From: Clostridiaceae bacterium
GTDB taxonomy: Bacteria; Bacillota; Clostridia; Lachnospirales; Lachnospiraceae
Reading direction: 5' to 3'
DNA: 64,000 nt
Assembly: GCA_910574345.1 (NCBI GenBank)
Contig: CAJSZV010000025.1
Coordinates: 1-64,000 of the forward strand
Part shown: piece by piece, positions 55,592 to 64,000 of the stretch
Layout of the letters: each line of letters opens with the position of its first letter
Position numbering within the stretch: position 1 is the stretch's first letter
The notes under the pieces: generated by a model
The model's database searches: none
What the model was told of the DNA's origin: nothing
What the model saw: only the letters and a program-made list of their open reading frames with translations
Position numbers and translations under genes: made by a program

Positions 55592-56014
55592 CTATGCATA
55601 GGAAAACAACATAATCCATGCGCCCACAGGCCACATACAGGCCAGAAAAGGAAGAGTGTCTTTGGATATACGTCCGCCTGTCCATGTCCTGTACATCACC
55701 AGTCCCACACTCCAAACCCAGCTGATTCCAAAGCTTCCCAACAGCAGCACCCACATTTCCTCCGTATCCAGATAACCAGCCGAAGCTATAATAAACCAGC
55801 CGTCTCCTCTTCCTATAGCACCTTCCGTAAGCCTGCTCACCAAAAGAACAGCCGCCCCTGCCAGCCCTCCCGCCCAATGAGTCCATATCCCGCTTTGCCA
55901 TCCGCAGACTGCACCCATGACCCCGCAGGCAATCAAAAGCCTGTCAGAAACTATCCTTTCCTTTATATCCCCCATGGCCGCTGCCGTCAGACACAAAAAC
56001 CAAAACCAGCTCAT
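55592..56014 (-). CDS. second A24-type prepilin peptidase (TadV-like)
   Basis: 140 aa from the ATG at 56014 (GAGGAGG upstream). Four to five membrane helices; first aspartate in MGDIKERIVSDRLL, second in GAIGRGDGWFIIASAGYLD (GxGD). Both catalytic aspartates of the A24 family are therefore in place, although the rest diverges from the peptidase at 63287-63793. The operon therefore encodes two such enzymes. Confidence 0.75.
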   Translation of the reverse strand: MSWFWFLCLTAAAMGDIKERIVSDRLLIACGVMGAVCGWQSGIWTHWAGGLAGAAVLLVSRLTEGAIGRGDGWFIIASAGYLDTEEMWVLLLGSFGISWVWSVGLVMYRTWTGGRISKDTLPFLACMWPVGAWIMLFSYA

Positions 56015-56040
56015 GCAATACCTCCTCTCAAAAATTTTTA

Positions 56041-56901
56041 TTATCTTTTGGAGCAGTAGGAACAGGCTCCAAGATACTCCGCTTCCGACTTTACAACCGC
56101 CTTCACATAGGCCTGAATCGCCGAACAGGACATGGATGTGTGATAATGCCTTCCGGATGGCATAATATATACGGTAGAATTTGTCCCGTCTCCGCACCTG
56201 GCGCAAGGGGCATACCGGCCCCCGCTCTGATTTCTGCGGTTCTCTATGTCAGATATGGGTACTGCTGACAGATTATTGTAAAGATAGTGACAGGTACTGG
56301 TCACATGATAGCGGGTGCTGTTCTTTCCTACATATACAATCGTATCATCTTCTTCCCTGTTATCCCCGCTCCCCCTTCGGCCCTCAGTGCCCACCCATGC
56401 TCTCCTGCAGCTTCTGACTGTCTGCTTCACATTGCTCAGACCAAAGACAGAAAAAGGCAGCTTTATCTCATAGTCCAGTACCAGATCTATAGTCTCCCCG
56501 TCTTCCAGCAAACTTGACCGCAGCAGGGATACCCTCTGTACCGGAAGGTTCTTCAAGCGCACGCGCATCTCCACTTTTGCATAGGCATAAGCGGCCGCCG
56601 TGTTCCAGACAGACTCTTCTTTCCCGTACTTTGATATACAGGCTGTTTCGCTGATTACCTCACTCGTATGTTCCGCCCATGCCTGTACCTGGCGCTGAAT
56701 ATCCATTATCCGAAAAGGCATCATAAGTACGATACAGGCATAGAGAAAGAGAGGCAGCACCAAAGCCGCCTCCAGTGTCAGACTTGCGGAGGCGGAGAAG
56801 GCTGCCCTTTTTCTGGTAAAGAATTTTTTGAATATAAGGATTCGTACTTGGAGAGTCACGCTTTTTGAAATTTTCAGAATAACATTACAGAAAAAGGGCA
56901 T
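56041..56901 (-). CDS. TadE-like protein with two Cys/His-rich C-terminal repeats
   Basis: 286 aa from the ATG at 56901 (CGGAGG nine bases upstream; the first ATG has no ribosome site). Pseudopilin-type helix SASASLTLEAALVLPLFLYAC (about 36-56, Glu at the +5-like place), then a pilin-like domain. Two tandem motifs end the protein: Tyr198-His199...Cys204...Cys233-x2-Cys236 and Tyr253-His254...Cys259...Cys280-x2-Cys283. These YH-x4-C...CxxC units resemble small zinc-binding modules seen at the ends of some secreted clostridial nucleases. Such duplication in a pilin-like protein is unusual; it may bind metal or form disulfides outside the cell. Confidence 0.75.
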   Translation of the reverse strand: MPFFCNVILKISKSVTLQVRILIFKKFFTRKRAAFSASASLTLEAALVLPLFLYACIVLMMPFRIMDIQRQVQAWAEHTSEVISETACISKYGKEESVWNTAAAYAYAKVEMRVRLKNLPVQRVSLLRSSLLEDGETIDLVLDYEIKLPFSVFGLSNVKQTVRSCRRAWVGTEGRRGSGDNREEDDTIVYVGKNSTRYHVTSTCHYLYNNLSAVPISDIENRRNQSGGRYAPCARCGDGTNSTVYIMPSGRHYHTSMSCSAIQAYVKAVVKSEAEYLGACSYCSKR

Positions 56902-56929
56902 TCTTCTCCGCCTCCGTTTCATTTTGTTT

Positions 56930-58846
56930 TTAATAAGCTTTCCCCGCTGCGGCTTCTAAAGGATAGCCTTTTTCTCCCCTTATCATGTTTTCCACAATGG
57001 GCAAGGCAAAAAAGACGTGTTTTCCACAGGCTTTCCCGTGAATATCCACGCGGTATGCGCAGTTTGTAATCAGGAATCCCGGCTGGGTTCTCCCAATATT
57101 GATCTGCATAAGATCAAGTATCCGCATATGCTTTTGGGCGGGGTCTTCTTTCAGCAGAAGCAGCTTCAGATACCCTTCATAGGAAAATCCTTTCCCGCTG
57201 CTGTCCTTTGCGCTTTCACGGGGCAGTGTTCCTCTTCCCATATCAAGAAGTCCTTCCAGACTCATATTCCAGTCCTCCCTCTTCTTCCACAGAGGAACCT
57301 TTCCTCCGGCCATAAGCGTCCGCAGATCCTGAATCGTCTCTCCCATGGCCCATATTCCCATAACAAGGCAGGCCACGATCTCCGTCAAAGGCGCTAATCC
57401 CACACTTCCGGTTATGGCAAGAGCCAATGCTCTGGCCTGGTCTCTTTTTGCGGAATCAGCCAGAATATGAATCAGATTTAATCCCTCTCGCACCGCGAAC
57501 AGCTCTGTCACAGTTTTCTCCAGATTCTCCCTGTCAGTTCCCGCCCCATTCAGAAGGTATTCCATTTCATACTGCAGTTCATGCTCCCCTTCTTTCACCG
57601 CATTCAGGAAAAAATAACCGCAGTACTCGCCGACCAGCACCTGCTCTGCCAAAGAGCCGGCTTTTTGCCCTCCCTGGCACAGTCCTTCAGACGGAAGTCC
57701 GGCGCTCGAAACAGCTGCCTGAGAGATCACACTTCCCTCCGGCATTACCAGGCTCAGCAATCCTCCCTGTATCATTCTCTGAACCTGGTCTAATAAATTC
57801 TGTTTCTCCTTATCACCCGAACCGGAACCCAGATTGATCCTGCTGCTTTTATACTGTTCATCCCACATCCTGGCTGCCGGTTCCAGCCATATTTCCTCTT
57901 CTTCGTCATCTTCTTCATTCTTTTCATACTCCTCTCTGTATTCCAGCAATTCCTCCACCAGCTCTTCTGTTTCTTTCATAAGTTCCAGATTCCCAGCGGA
58001 CACTTGTTCCTGGAAAGCGAATTCCCGGTATCGTTCTCCGTCCTGTTCTATGTAAGTATCATAAGGATTCCACTGCTTCTCCAACAGTTCTCCCCGGTTT
58101 TCCTGCAGATCCGGTTTGATCTTGTGAATTTCAGCTCTGGATTCTCTCTGCTTTTTGGACAGCGCATCCGCCTGTTTTCTGTATTGCTTCATAAGCCTGG
58201 GATAATTTTGAGCAGCTTTTTTGTACTTGCCCGCAGCGCTGTAAAAACCGTCCTCATCATCTGACATGAGAGCCTCTTTTGCCTCTTCCTTATACCTCTC
58301 CTGCTGCCTGATGTTGTCTGCCAGGTCTTCCACTGCCTGTTCCAGCTTCCTTGTTTCCTTTTCCTGACCGCTGTACATCCCGGTAAGGGCGCCGGCTCCT
58401 AATGCCTCCTTTACATCCTTTCTCAGTTGATCCGCCTCTTCCGGCTGAATCGTAAAGTGACTGACCACTCCATATTTCATATAGCTTACGATTTCTTCTG
58501 CCAGATAATCTCCGTTTTCCTGGCTGATACTCTGAAGTCCTGTGACATCCACCGCTTCCAGCTCCATGGGATACCAGTTGTCCGCCTCCAGATACCGTTT
58601 CACATAAAGCTCAAGCTGATCCGATAATTCTTTCTCAGACTCATATTCCAGTGCCAGAATCCGATATTCCTCCCAGAGGCGGCGGTGATAGCGGCTGAGC
58701 AGTACATCCAGTCCTCCATTCACCGCCACCTGAAAATAATATCTGGAACCGGCAGTTCTGGCGGATTCAATCATCACACACAGCAGGGCTCCTATACACA
58801 GAAAGCACATGCTTAAAAATACGGTGATCTCTCCCCTTCGCCCCAT
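56930..58846 (-). CDS. DUF5702 Tad-locus protein
   Basis: 638 aa. N-terminal RRGEITVFLSMCFLCIGALLCVMIESAR is the Tad-associated prepilin-like helix (about 5-30). A long Glu/Lys-rich helical extracellular region (about 150-330, with an acidic EEYEKNEEDDEEEE run) is followed by a C-terminal helical domain with one hydrophobic helix (about 480-505). DUF5702 proteins accompany Flp pili in Lachnospiraceae; exact role unknown. Its start codon shares one base with the flp stop. Confidence 0.82.
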   Translation of the reverse strand: MGRRGEITVFLSMCFLCIGALLCVMIESARTAGSRYYFQVAVNGGLDVLLSRYHRRLWEEYRILALEYESEKELSDQLELYVKRYLEADNWYPMELEAVDVTGLQSISQENGDYLAEEIVSYMKYGVVSHFTIQPEEADQLRKDVKEALGAGALTGMYSGQEKETRKLEQAVEDLADNIRQQERYKEEAKEALMSDDEDGFYSAAGKYKKAAQNYPRLMKQYRKQADALSKKQRESRAEIHKIKPDLQENRGELLEKQWNPYDTYIEQDGERYREFAFQEQVSAGNLELMKETEELVEELLEYREEYEKNEEDDEEEEIWLEPAARMWDEQYKSSRINLGSGSGDKEKQNLLDQVQRMIQGGLLSLVMPEGSVISQAAVSSAGLPSEGLCQGGQKAGSLAEQVLVGEYCGYFFLNAVKEGEHELQYEMEYLLNGAGTDRENLEKTVTELFAVREGLNLIHILADSAKRDQARALALAITGSVGLAPLTEIVACLVMGIWAMGETIQDLRTLMAGGKVPLWKKREDWNMSLEGLLDMGRGTLPRESAKDSSGKGFSYEGYLKLLLLKEDPAQKHMRILDLMQINIGRTQPGFLITNCAYRVDIHGKACGKHVFFALPIVENMIRGEKGYPLEAAAGKAY

Positions 58847-59019
58847 CAGTATACCTCTTTGCTCTGCTTCTCAATCTCCTTGAAAATCCCTTCCAGCAAA
58901 GTTGTAATCTGTTTTTTAAAAATAATAACCAAACCAATAAGCACTACAAGAATCAGCACAATTTCTATGACTCCGATTCCGTCTTCTTCCCGCAAAAATG
59001 TTTTTATTTCCTGTCTCAT
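58846..59019 (-). CDS. flp: Flp1-type type IVb pilin
   Basis: 57 aa from the ATG at 59019 (GGAGGAG four to five bases upstream). Prepilin site: FLREEDGIGVIEIVLILVVL, with cleavage expected after Gly in the DGIG-VIEIV context and the glutamate in the VIEI part of the helix. It is the major pilin candidate; a very short C-terminal tail (KEIEKQSKEVY) faces outward. One base overlap with the next gene. Confidence 0.88.
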   Translation of the reverse strand: MRQEIKTFLREEDGIGVIEIVLILVVLIGLVIIFKKQITTLLEGIFKEIEKQSKEVY

Positions 59020-59040
59020 ATTCTCCTCCGTATACAAATT

Positions 59041-60267
59041 CTATGATACCGCCATAAGGGCCGGCACCATCACAATCACCATTACAACCAAAAGCATAAG
59101 AAACAACGGTACTAAAAGCTTTGTTCCCGCCTCCTCGCCGAGACGCTTTGCCGTATGTTTCTGCTCTTCCCATGCCTGGGTCATCTCCTGCTCCAAAAGC
59201 TCATGCAGATTCTTTGTCCCTGTCTTCCTGTTCTGTTCTAAAAGACTGCTTAACTTCATGTAAGGCTGAAGTTTACACCTTCTGCCAAACTCATTGATGG
59301 CTTTTCCTTCCGGAATGCCGCAGCGCATATCATTCAGTGCCACAGCCATTTCTTCATAGGCGGGACGCAACCGCCGGGAACCTTTTTTCCTCCCCCTCTC
59401 ATAATTCTCCACCATACGTTCCCATGACTTTCCCACGGTCAGCCCTGCTCCTGTATAGACCATAAGCTGATATACCACATCTCCGTAGTCCAAAAGAAGA
59501 AGCTGGCTGCGCTTTTTTTGTCTCCGTCCTTCTTGTGCTTTCTCCTGTCCGTAGAAAAGCACTGCCAGGACGATTCCCAGAACCGGCAGAAGCCAGTACT
59601 CAGAACCAGCTCCGTTTTGATAGCGAATGGGGCGTCCCTTATATTCCCCAGGCAGCACCATGTGACGTTCTGTCCGGTGTTCGGCATCAAGCCGGTAAAT
59701 TTCTTTTTGAAAATCCGCTGCCGCCATGTCCTCCTTGCTTTGAAAGGGAGGATATACTACAAGTTCCAGTTCTCCCTCCTTTCGGTATATTCCATCGGTG
59801 AGAACGACCAAAAGAGTTACCGGTTCTCCTTCCCTGTCTATTTCCTCTGATGTCACATGCCCATAGGAATCCAGAATCTCCGGGTTTCTGCTCTGCCACA
59901 AGGCTCTGACCCCTGTGTCATCAAATAAGGTTACCAGATTCAAGTCTGTGGTCACCTGCGTCAGAGATTCATTTTCTCCAAGAATCAACGAAGGAAGCCT
60001 GCAAAAGAGTTGGTCAAATATATTCCGGGCCTCTTCCTGTTCATACTGAAGAGGACCAAGCTCTATGGAAAGAGGCAGCGGTTCGTCGGAAATTCCCTCT
60101 ACCAGAAGCTCGTATGTCTTACTGTCTCCCCCATATCCGTCGCGTTCCAGTATTCCCCGGCTCACAGAATCATTCTTTTCCCCATAGACTGCCAGGCCGA
60201 AAAGCATGAAGCCGGCGCCGACGCAGCATATCTGCTTTTTCCCTTTCCTTATCCATTCTTTTATCAT
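59041..60267 (-). CDS. tadC: TadC-like inner-membrane platform protein with extra extracytoplasmic domain
   Basis: 408 aa. The C-terminal part (about 240-408) is a T2SSF/TadC domain with LVYQLMVYTGAGLTVGKSW-type helices and a closing membrane helix (LLVPLFLMLLVVMVIVMVPAL). Unusually it is preceded by a membrane helix (about 12-30) and a roughly 185-residue domain outside the membrane (with PLSIELGPLQY and TLLVVLTDGIYRKEGELELVVYP, a beta-rich pattern) before the helix at about 216-234. Ordinary TadC has no such domain. It may be a periplasm-facing pilus collar fused to the platform. Confidence 0.82.
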   Translation of the reverse strand: MIKEWIRKGKKQICCVGAGFMLFGLAVYGEKNDSVSRGILERDGYGGDSKTYELLVEGISDEPLPLSIELGPLQYEQEEARNIFDQLFCRLPSLILGENESLTQVTTDLNLVTLFDDTGVRALWQSRNPEILDSYGHVTSEEIDREGEPVTLLVVLTDGIYRKEGELELVVYPPFQSKEDMAAADFQKEIYRLDAEHRTERHMVLPGEYKGRPIRYQNGAGSEYWLLPVLGIVLAVLFYGQEKAQEGRRQKKRSQLLLLDYGDVVYQLMVYTGAGLTVGKSWERMVENYERGRKKGSRRLRPAYEEMAVALNDMRCGIPEGKAINEFGRRCKLQPYMKLSSLLEQNRKTGTKNLHELLEQEMTQAWEEQKHTAKRLGEEAGTKLLVPLFLMLLVVMVIVMVPALMAVS

Positions 60268-60279
60268 TTCTCACCTGCC

Positions 60280-60999
60280 CTATGAAATTTCGATATTCAG
60301 AATCTTTGATGAGAGACAGCAGGACAGGAGATATACTGCCAGACAGCATGTCATAATGACTCTTCCCAGAATCGTCTCATACATAATCCCAAAAAATCCG
60401 GGAGAAGTAATGTCAATGTAAAAAATCATAAGAAAGGGAATCACATTCATCACCTTCTGTTCAAACTGTATGGAAGCGGTCATGGTGCGGATCTCCTCTT
60501 TCACCTGGCTCTGATCTTCCATGACAGAAACCGTATGACAGATAATCGGCGCAAGACGTCCTCCGCTTCGCTTTGCGATCTGAAAAATCTGCGCAAATCT
60601 CTGCACCTCCTCCAGCCCGCTTCTGTCGGCGAATTCCTGAATTACCTGCTCCACTGACCGGTTCAGTCTCATCTGCTCCTCCATACACCGGAATTCTCTG
60701 ACGATCATCTCCCTTGAACCATAAAGCTGTTCCAGCTCCCGGCAGCTGACAGATATGGCATTCTCCGCCGAGTAACCGGCACTGAGTGCCCCGGACATGA
60801 CTAAAATCGCTTCCTTAAACTGTATTTCCAGCTTTCTTCTCTGTTTTTCTATCCATTTTTTTTCATAAAACCAGGGATAGACGCCGGCAGGGATCATAAA
60901 AAGTCCAAAGGCAATCCAGCTTCGGTAACATGTATAAGCCACACAGCCGGCTGTAAGACCGGCCTGACCAAAGACCAGCAATCTTCTCATCGCTCCCAT
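60280..60999 (-). CDS. tadB: TadB-like inner-membrane platform protein
   Basis: About 239 aa if translation starts at the ATG at 60999; ATG 60990 is equally possible, and the frame is open back to 61155 inside tadA, so the true start is uncertain. T2SSF domain with VMSGALSAGYSAENAI and FAQIFQIAKRSGGRLAPII, two N-terminal helices and two at the C terminus. It forms the platform with TadC under the TadA ATPase. Confidence 0.85.
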   Translation of the reverse strand: MGAMRRLLVFGQAGLTAGCVAYTCYRSWIAFGLFMIPAGVYPWFYEKKWIEKQRRKLEIQFKEAILVMSGALSAGYSAENAISVSCRELEQLYGSREMIVREFRCMEEQMRLNRSVEQVIQEFADRSGLEEVQRFAQIFQIAKRSGGRLAPIICHTVSVMEDQSQVKEEIRTMTASIQFEQKVMNVIPFLMIFYIDITSPGFFGIMYETILGRVIMTCCLAVYLLSCCLSSKILNIEIS

Positions 61000-61021
61000 G
61001 GAACCCCATATTTTTTCGCTT

Positions 61022-62251
61022 TTATGTACTTTCCCCTGACCTTTGAAGTTTTTCCCGGTTCTTAAGCTGCTCCTTCTTTTTAAGCCCTCCGTCTTCAAAC
61101 CGGTAAAGGGTGCGAAGCCGGATTTCACCTTCTGCATAATCATCCACCTCCACAATCCAAAGCACTTTTCTGCTCTTATCCTGAATTCTTCCCAGGTGAA
61201 TCAGGATGTCCAGAGCCGAGGCAATCTGGCTTCTGATAGCCGCCAGAGGAAGATCCGCCCCCATAAGGACCATGGTCTCCAAACGGGCCAGCATATCCCT
61301 TGGACTATTGCCGTGGCCGCTGCTCATGCCGCCGTCGTGGCCTGTATTATAGCTGTTCAGCAGCTCCAGAGCCTCCTTCCCTCTCACCTCCCCCACGATG
61401 ATCCGGCTTGGATTCATGCGCAGGGAAGCCCTTATGAGATCTCCAATGGTTATCGCCCCTTCTCCCTGAGGATTAGCTGTCCTGGTCTCTAAGCGAATAA
61501 GATTTTTCACCTGCTGAATCTGCAGCTCCGCGGAATCTTCAATGGTGATCACCCGCTCATCCTGGGGAATAAAAGCAGACAGGGCATTTAAGAATGTTGT
61601 TTTTCCTGAATTGGTGCCGCCGCTGATAAAAATATTGTATCCTGACCGGACCAGCCTCTTTAAAAAATCTGCCGCCTCCCGGCTGACAGTGCCTGATGCA
61701 ATCAGCATATCCATAGTAATCCGTCTGGGAAACTTACGGATGGTCACCGCCGGCCCGTCTAAGGAAACCGGCGGCAGTACCACATGTACCCTGGAACCGT
61801 CGGGCAGTCTGGCATCTGCAATGGGGGATGCCACATTGACTGTCCGGTTCACTCTGCTCACCATCTGCTGAATCATATCTTCCAACTGCTCCTGGGATTC
61901 AAATTCCTGTTCCCACAGTTTCATAACTCCCTTTTTTTCGATGAATATATGTTCCGGCCCATTGATCATGACCTCTGTCACATCCGGGTCATCGATGAGC
62001 TGCTGGAGAATATCCAGCCTGCGGAACGAATTAAACAAGGCGGTTCTCAGTTCGATCCGTTCCTTTAAAGGCAGATATTCCCTGGCCTCCCTTTCCATGA
62101 TGAGCCTGTCGATCATATCGTACAGTTCTTCATCACTGAGGCTTAATCTGCCGCTCACCTCCTCCCGGATCTGCTGTCTTAATTCTTCCCGAACTCCTTT
62201 TTTTCTGTCCGTCCATTCCTTAAGAGGCGGTTCCCCTCTTTTTCCCGTCAT
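61022..62251 (-). CDS. tadA: TadA/CpaF-type pilus assembly ATPase
   Basis: 409 aa from the ATG at 62251 (GGAGGAGG upstream). CpaF N-terminal domain, then Walker A FISGGTNSGKTTFLNAL, Asp box ITIEDSAEL, Walker B RIIVGEVRGKEALELL, and His box GHDGGMSSGHGNSPRDML. All nucleotide-binding motifs intact. It powers pilin polymerisation. Confidence 0.93.
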   Translation of the reverse strand: MTGKRGEPPLKEWTDRKKGVREELRQQIREEVSGRLSLSDEELYDMIDRLIMEREAREYLPLKERIELRTALFNSFRRLDILQQLIDDPDVTEVMINGPEHIFIEKKGVMKLWEQEFESQEQLEDMIQQMVSRVNRTVNVASPIADARLPDGSRVHVVLPPVSLDGPAVTIRKFPRRITMDMLIASGTVSREAADFLKRLVRSGYNIFISGGTNSGKTTFLNALSAFIPQDERVITIEDSAELQIQQVKNLIRLETRTANPQGEGAITIGDLIRASLRMNPSRIIVGEVRGKEALELLNSYNTGHDGGMSSGHGNSPRDMLARLETMVLMGADLPLAAIRSQIASALDILIHLGRIQDKSRKVLWIVEVDDYAEGEIRLRTLYRFEDGGLKKKEQLKNREKLQRSGEST

Positions 62252-62268
62252 CTCCTCCTCCTTTTCTT

Positions 62269-63264
62269 CTACGGCATTCCTTTCAGCAATTTTCGCACGT
62301 AATCTCCCAACTCTCCCCACAAAAGCTGCTCCATATAAGTATCCTTTCTCCCGAAGCTGCTGTGATAAGGCAGTTTTACTCTCTGAATCACATCTTCCAG
62401 CTGCCCTTGTCCGGATAAGCGAAGATAATCGGTGAACTCCTCCAGCCTTGCCGAGGATACACAGTCTTCTTTCACCGGCATAAAAATCTTATGGCAGCTT
62501 AACAGAACCGGTATTATATTGCATATGGCTTGTCCCACATCCACAATTATATATTCATAGCCGCATTCCCCTGCCACCCGCTCAGCCAGATGGGCCGCCT
62601 CTTCTCCTGTCAGCTGCTCCAGATCCTGAGGATACTTTATAGGCGGTATATAATCCATATCTTTCCAGTTATACACCATGCTGCGCAGCCTCAGGATTCC
62701 GAAGCTGTCCTGACGGAAAAAATACAGCACATCTGATAAATCGCCTTTGCACTCACTGTCTATGAGCCTGGTAAATCCGGCGAACAGTTCAAAACTGAGA
62801 TACAGCACTTTGTGATCCCTGGCAAGCTGCTGACCCATGGTCAGAGCAAAAGACGTTTTTAAACATCGGCTTACCGGGGAATAAACGCCGATAATCCTGG
62901 CCTTTTTTCCGATTGCCACAAACTGGCTCTGAGGCTTTTCGCAGTAATAAGCCATCACCTCACGCACCACACTGTCTGTGGACTGATATTTGTATACACT
63001 GGGATAACTTCCCGCGGCGGATACGATCTCACCTTCCGCAAGAGTGATAACCGTCTCAGCCTTAATTCCTTCTATCTGTTTTGGCAAAATACTTCCGCCG
63101 ACCAGCAATATCTCAATGGCATGATGCCCGGCATAGTCCTTAAGCACCTCCAGTGAAGTGAACGGTATTACTGTAAAGGGCATCTTCGCCCTCTGGTTCA
63201 CCACATCAGCAAACCGTTCCGCATAACAGGCGTCCACATCATAGACCGCCATGATTTTTTCCAT
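62269..63264 (-). CDS. tadZ: TadZ/CpaE-like localisation ATPase with degenerate P-loop
   Basis: 331 aa. N-terminal receiver-like domain (about 1-120), then a MinD/ParA-type domain starting IIGVYSPVSRCLKTSFALTMG. The deviant Walker A consensus KGGxGKT is reduced to SPVSRCLKT, so the first lysine and both glycines are gone while the Lys-Thr pair stays. Switch-like YIIVDVGQ follows. In related systems TadZ marks the pilus assembly site; here it may bind nucleotide weakly or not at all. AAAGGAGG precedes the ATG. Confidence 0.85.
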   Translation of the reverse strand: MEKIMAVYDVDACYAERFADVVNQRAKMPFTVIPFTSLEVLKDYAGHHAIEILLVGGSILPKQIEGIKAETVITLAEGEIVSAAGSYPSVYKYQSTDSVVREVMAYYCEKPQSQFVAIGKKARIIGVYSPVSRCLKTSFALTMGQQLARDHKVLYLSFELFAGFTRLIDSECKGDLSDVLYFFRQDSFGILRLRSMVYNWKDMDYIPPIKYPQDLEQLTGEEAAHLAERVAGECGYEYIIVDVGQAICNIIPVLLSCHKIFMPVKEDCVSSARLEEFTDYLRLSGQGQLEDVIQRVKLPYHSSFGRKDTYMEQLLWGELGDYVRKLLKGMP

Positions 63265-63286
63265 GAAACCTCCTTTTACACGCCAG

Positions 63287-63793
63287 CTATAGTATAATCA
63301 TGTCAAGCAAGTACCACACATAACCTCCAAACAGACAAAATCCAAGGGGAATCACCGCATTCTTTCCGTCCCTTGAGGCCTCATAATAAGGCACCGGTTC
63401 TTTTGTGAGGAATAAACGCCTGATATAGGCAAAAAAATACTTTAGACGCTGATGCAGATTCCTGCATACAAGCAATTTCAGAAAAGCCAGAGCGGCTCCA
63501 ATGAAAAATCCATACAGTACGGCATGAGCACCGGCTGCAAATCCCAGATATCCGGTCATCAATGCCATTAATTTTATGTCTCCTGCCCCCATCATACGAA
63601 GCTGAAACAAGGGGAACCATATGACAGCCACCGTTACAATCCTTACGGTATAGAACAGAACCTGGTACAGTTTGTCTCCTGGCAGGGCCAGCATCCATGT
63701 CAGGCACATGCCTCCTATCCAGGCGCATATGCACCACCAGTTGGGAATTCTCTGTTCCCTGATGTCATACCAGGCTCCCCCCAACAGCGCCAC
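63287..63793 (-). CDS. tadV: A24 prepilin peptidase (TadV), first gene of the Tad operon
   Basis: 168 aa from GTG at 63793. First aspartate in YDIREQRIPNWW, second in MMGAGDIKLMAL (GxGD). Four to six helices. The GTG lacks a nearby ribosome site and would cut off most of the first membrane helix. AGGAGGTG at 63829-63836 is followed ten bases later by an in-frame ATT (63820-63818) giving IFVHSGLLLV before the annotated start, so initiation at ATT, or at a CTG between, is likely. Confidence 0.83.
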   Translation of the reverse strand: MALLGGAWYDIREQRIPNWWCICAWIGGMCLTWMLALPGDKLYQVLFYTVRIVTVAVIWFPLFQLRMMGAGDIKLMALMTGYLGFAAGAHAVLYGFFIGAALAFLKLLVCRNLHQRLKYFFAYIRRLFLTKEPVPYYEASRDGKNAVIPLGFCLFGGYVWYLLDMIIL

Positions 63794-63934
63794 CAGCAGC
63801 AGTCCTGAATGAACAAAAATAAAACCTTCACCTCCTCTTATCGCAATATCTTTCCTTTAGGAATGGTTACCCGAAATGGGTCATACAATTGAAGTACTTA
63901 CTGAACACTTATGAATTGTGCTGACTGTTTCTTT

Positions 63935-63963
63935 ATTATGCACAGATTCATAGAAAAAGTCAA
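63935..63963 (-). promoter_or_regulatory. Tad operon promoter
   Basis: On the minus strand TTGACT, 17 bp, CATAAT. Transcription should start near 63928, leaving a leader of about 100 bases with no obvious hairpin terminator. Confidence 0.75.
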
Positions 63964-64000
63964 GAAGTTTTTTGAATTTTAGTATATTTTTTCAATTATC

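Overview
The window looks like chromosome of a spore-forming, anaerobic, Gram-positive gut-type Clostridia, most likely Lachnospiraceae (Clostridium cluster XIVa). The reasons are the moderate GC content, strong AGGAGG-type ribosome sites, sigma-A promoters, a YyaC-type sporulation protein, a Tad/Flp locus of clostridial layout (DUF5702, Flp1, FHA), and several conserved small proteins familiar from that family. No rRNA, tRNA, CRISPR array, prophage or intact insertion sequence was seen. Most genes lie on the minus strand.

Layout. 0-5.5 kb: cysK, a small AT-rich accessory patch (5'-truncated YhcG nuclease plus an unrecognised gene), and an RlmD/TrmA-type RNA methyltransferase. 5.6-16 kb: a possible plus-strand RNA or micro-ORF, yhaM, an HtrA-like protein without its catalytic triad, a HAD phosphatase, an exported FAD/FMN reductase lipoprotein, and mutS2 with a two-component system on the plus strand. 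16-26 kb: prs, the primosome pair dnaI-dnaD, an intergenic cluster of DnaA boxes, murC, an AIM24 protein, a class A penicillin-binding protein with a long coiled-coil tail, and a small membrane protein. 26-40 kb: aroK, flavin reductase, an orphan HicB, a CBS-type pyrophosphatase, glucokinase, transketolase, two membrane proteins (one joining a degenerate JAMM-like domain to LysM), yyaC, a 146-bp MITE, mtnN, a second HAD and a histidine phosphatase.

40-49 kb is a beta-glucoside PTS regulon. It has EIIB, EIIA, two paralogous EIIC genes, a 6-phospho-beta-glucosidase and a LicR/MtlR-like PRD regulator. Each EIIC gene is followed by a paralogous 101-residue membrane protein of unknown function. 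Three near-identical operator/-35 elements, plus one degenerate element, sit exactly 16 bp before -10 boxes, and both EIIC leaders share a CGCGCGCTTA-centred inverted repeat. This is the best candidate here for an undescribed system: a duplicated EIIC plus small membrane protein pair sharing one EIIA/EIIB and one regulator.

49-53.7 kb: an unannotated 36-residue peptide gene, a secreted protein, a DUF4367 putative anti-sigma factor and its likely ECF sigma factor, separated by murG in opposite orientation and by a second, diverged copy of the MITE. HIT and rhomboid genes follow. 53.8-64 kb: an eleven-gene Tad/Flp-type pilus operon read leftwards from a good promoter near 63.95 kb (tadV-tadZ-tadA-tadB-tadC-flp-DUF5702-TadE-like-second prepilin peptidase-TadE-like-FHA).

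Family names come from reading motifs by eye. Start codons were chosen from ribosome sites where these were clear.
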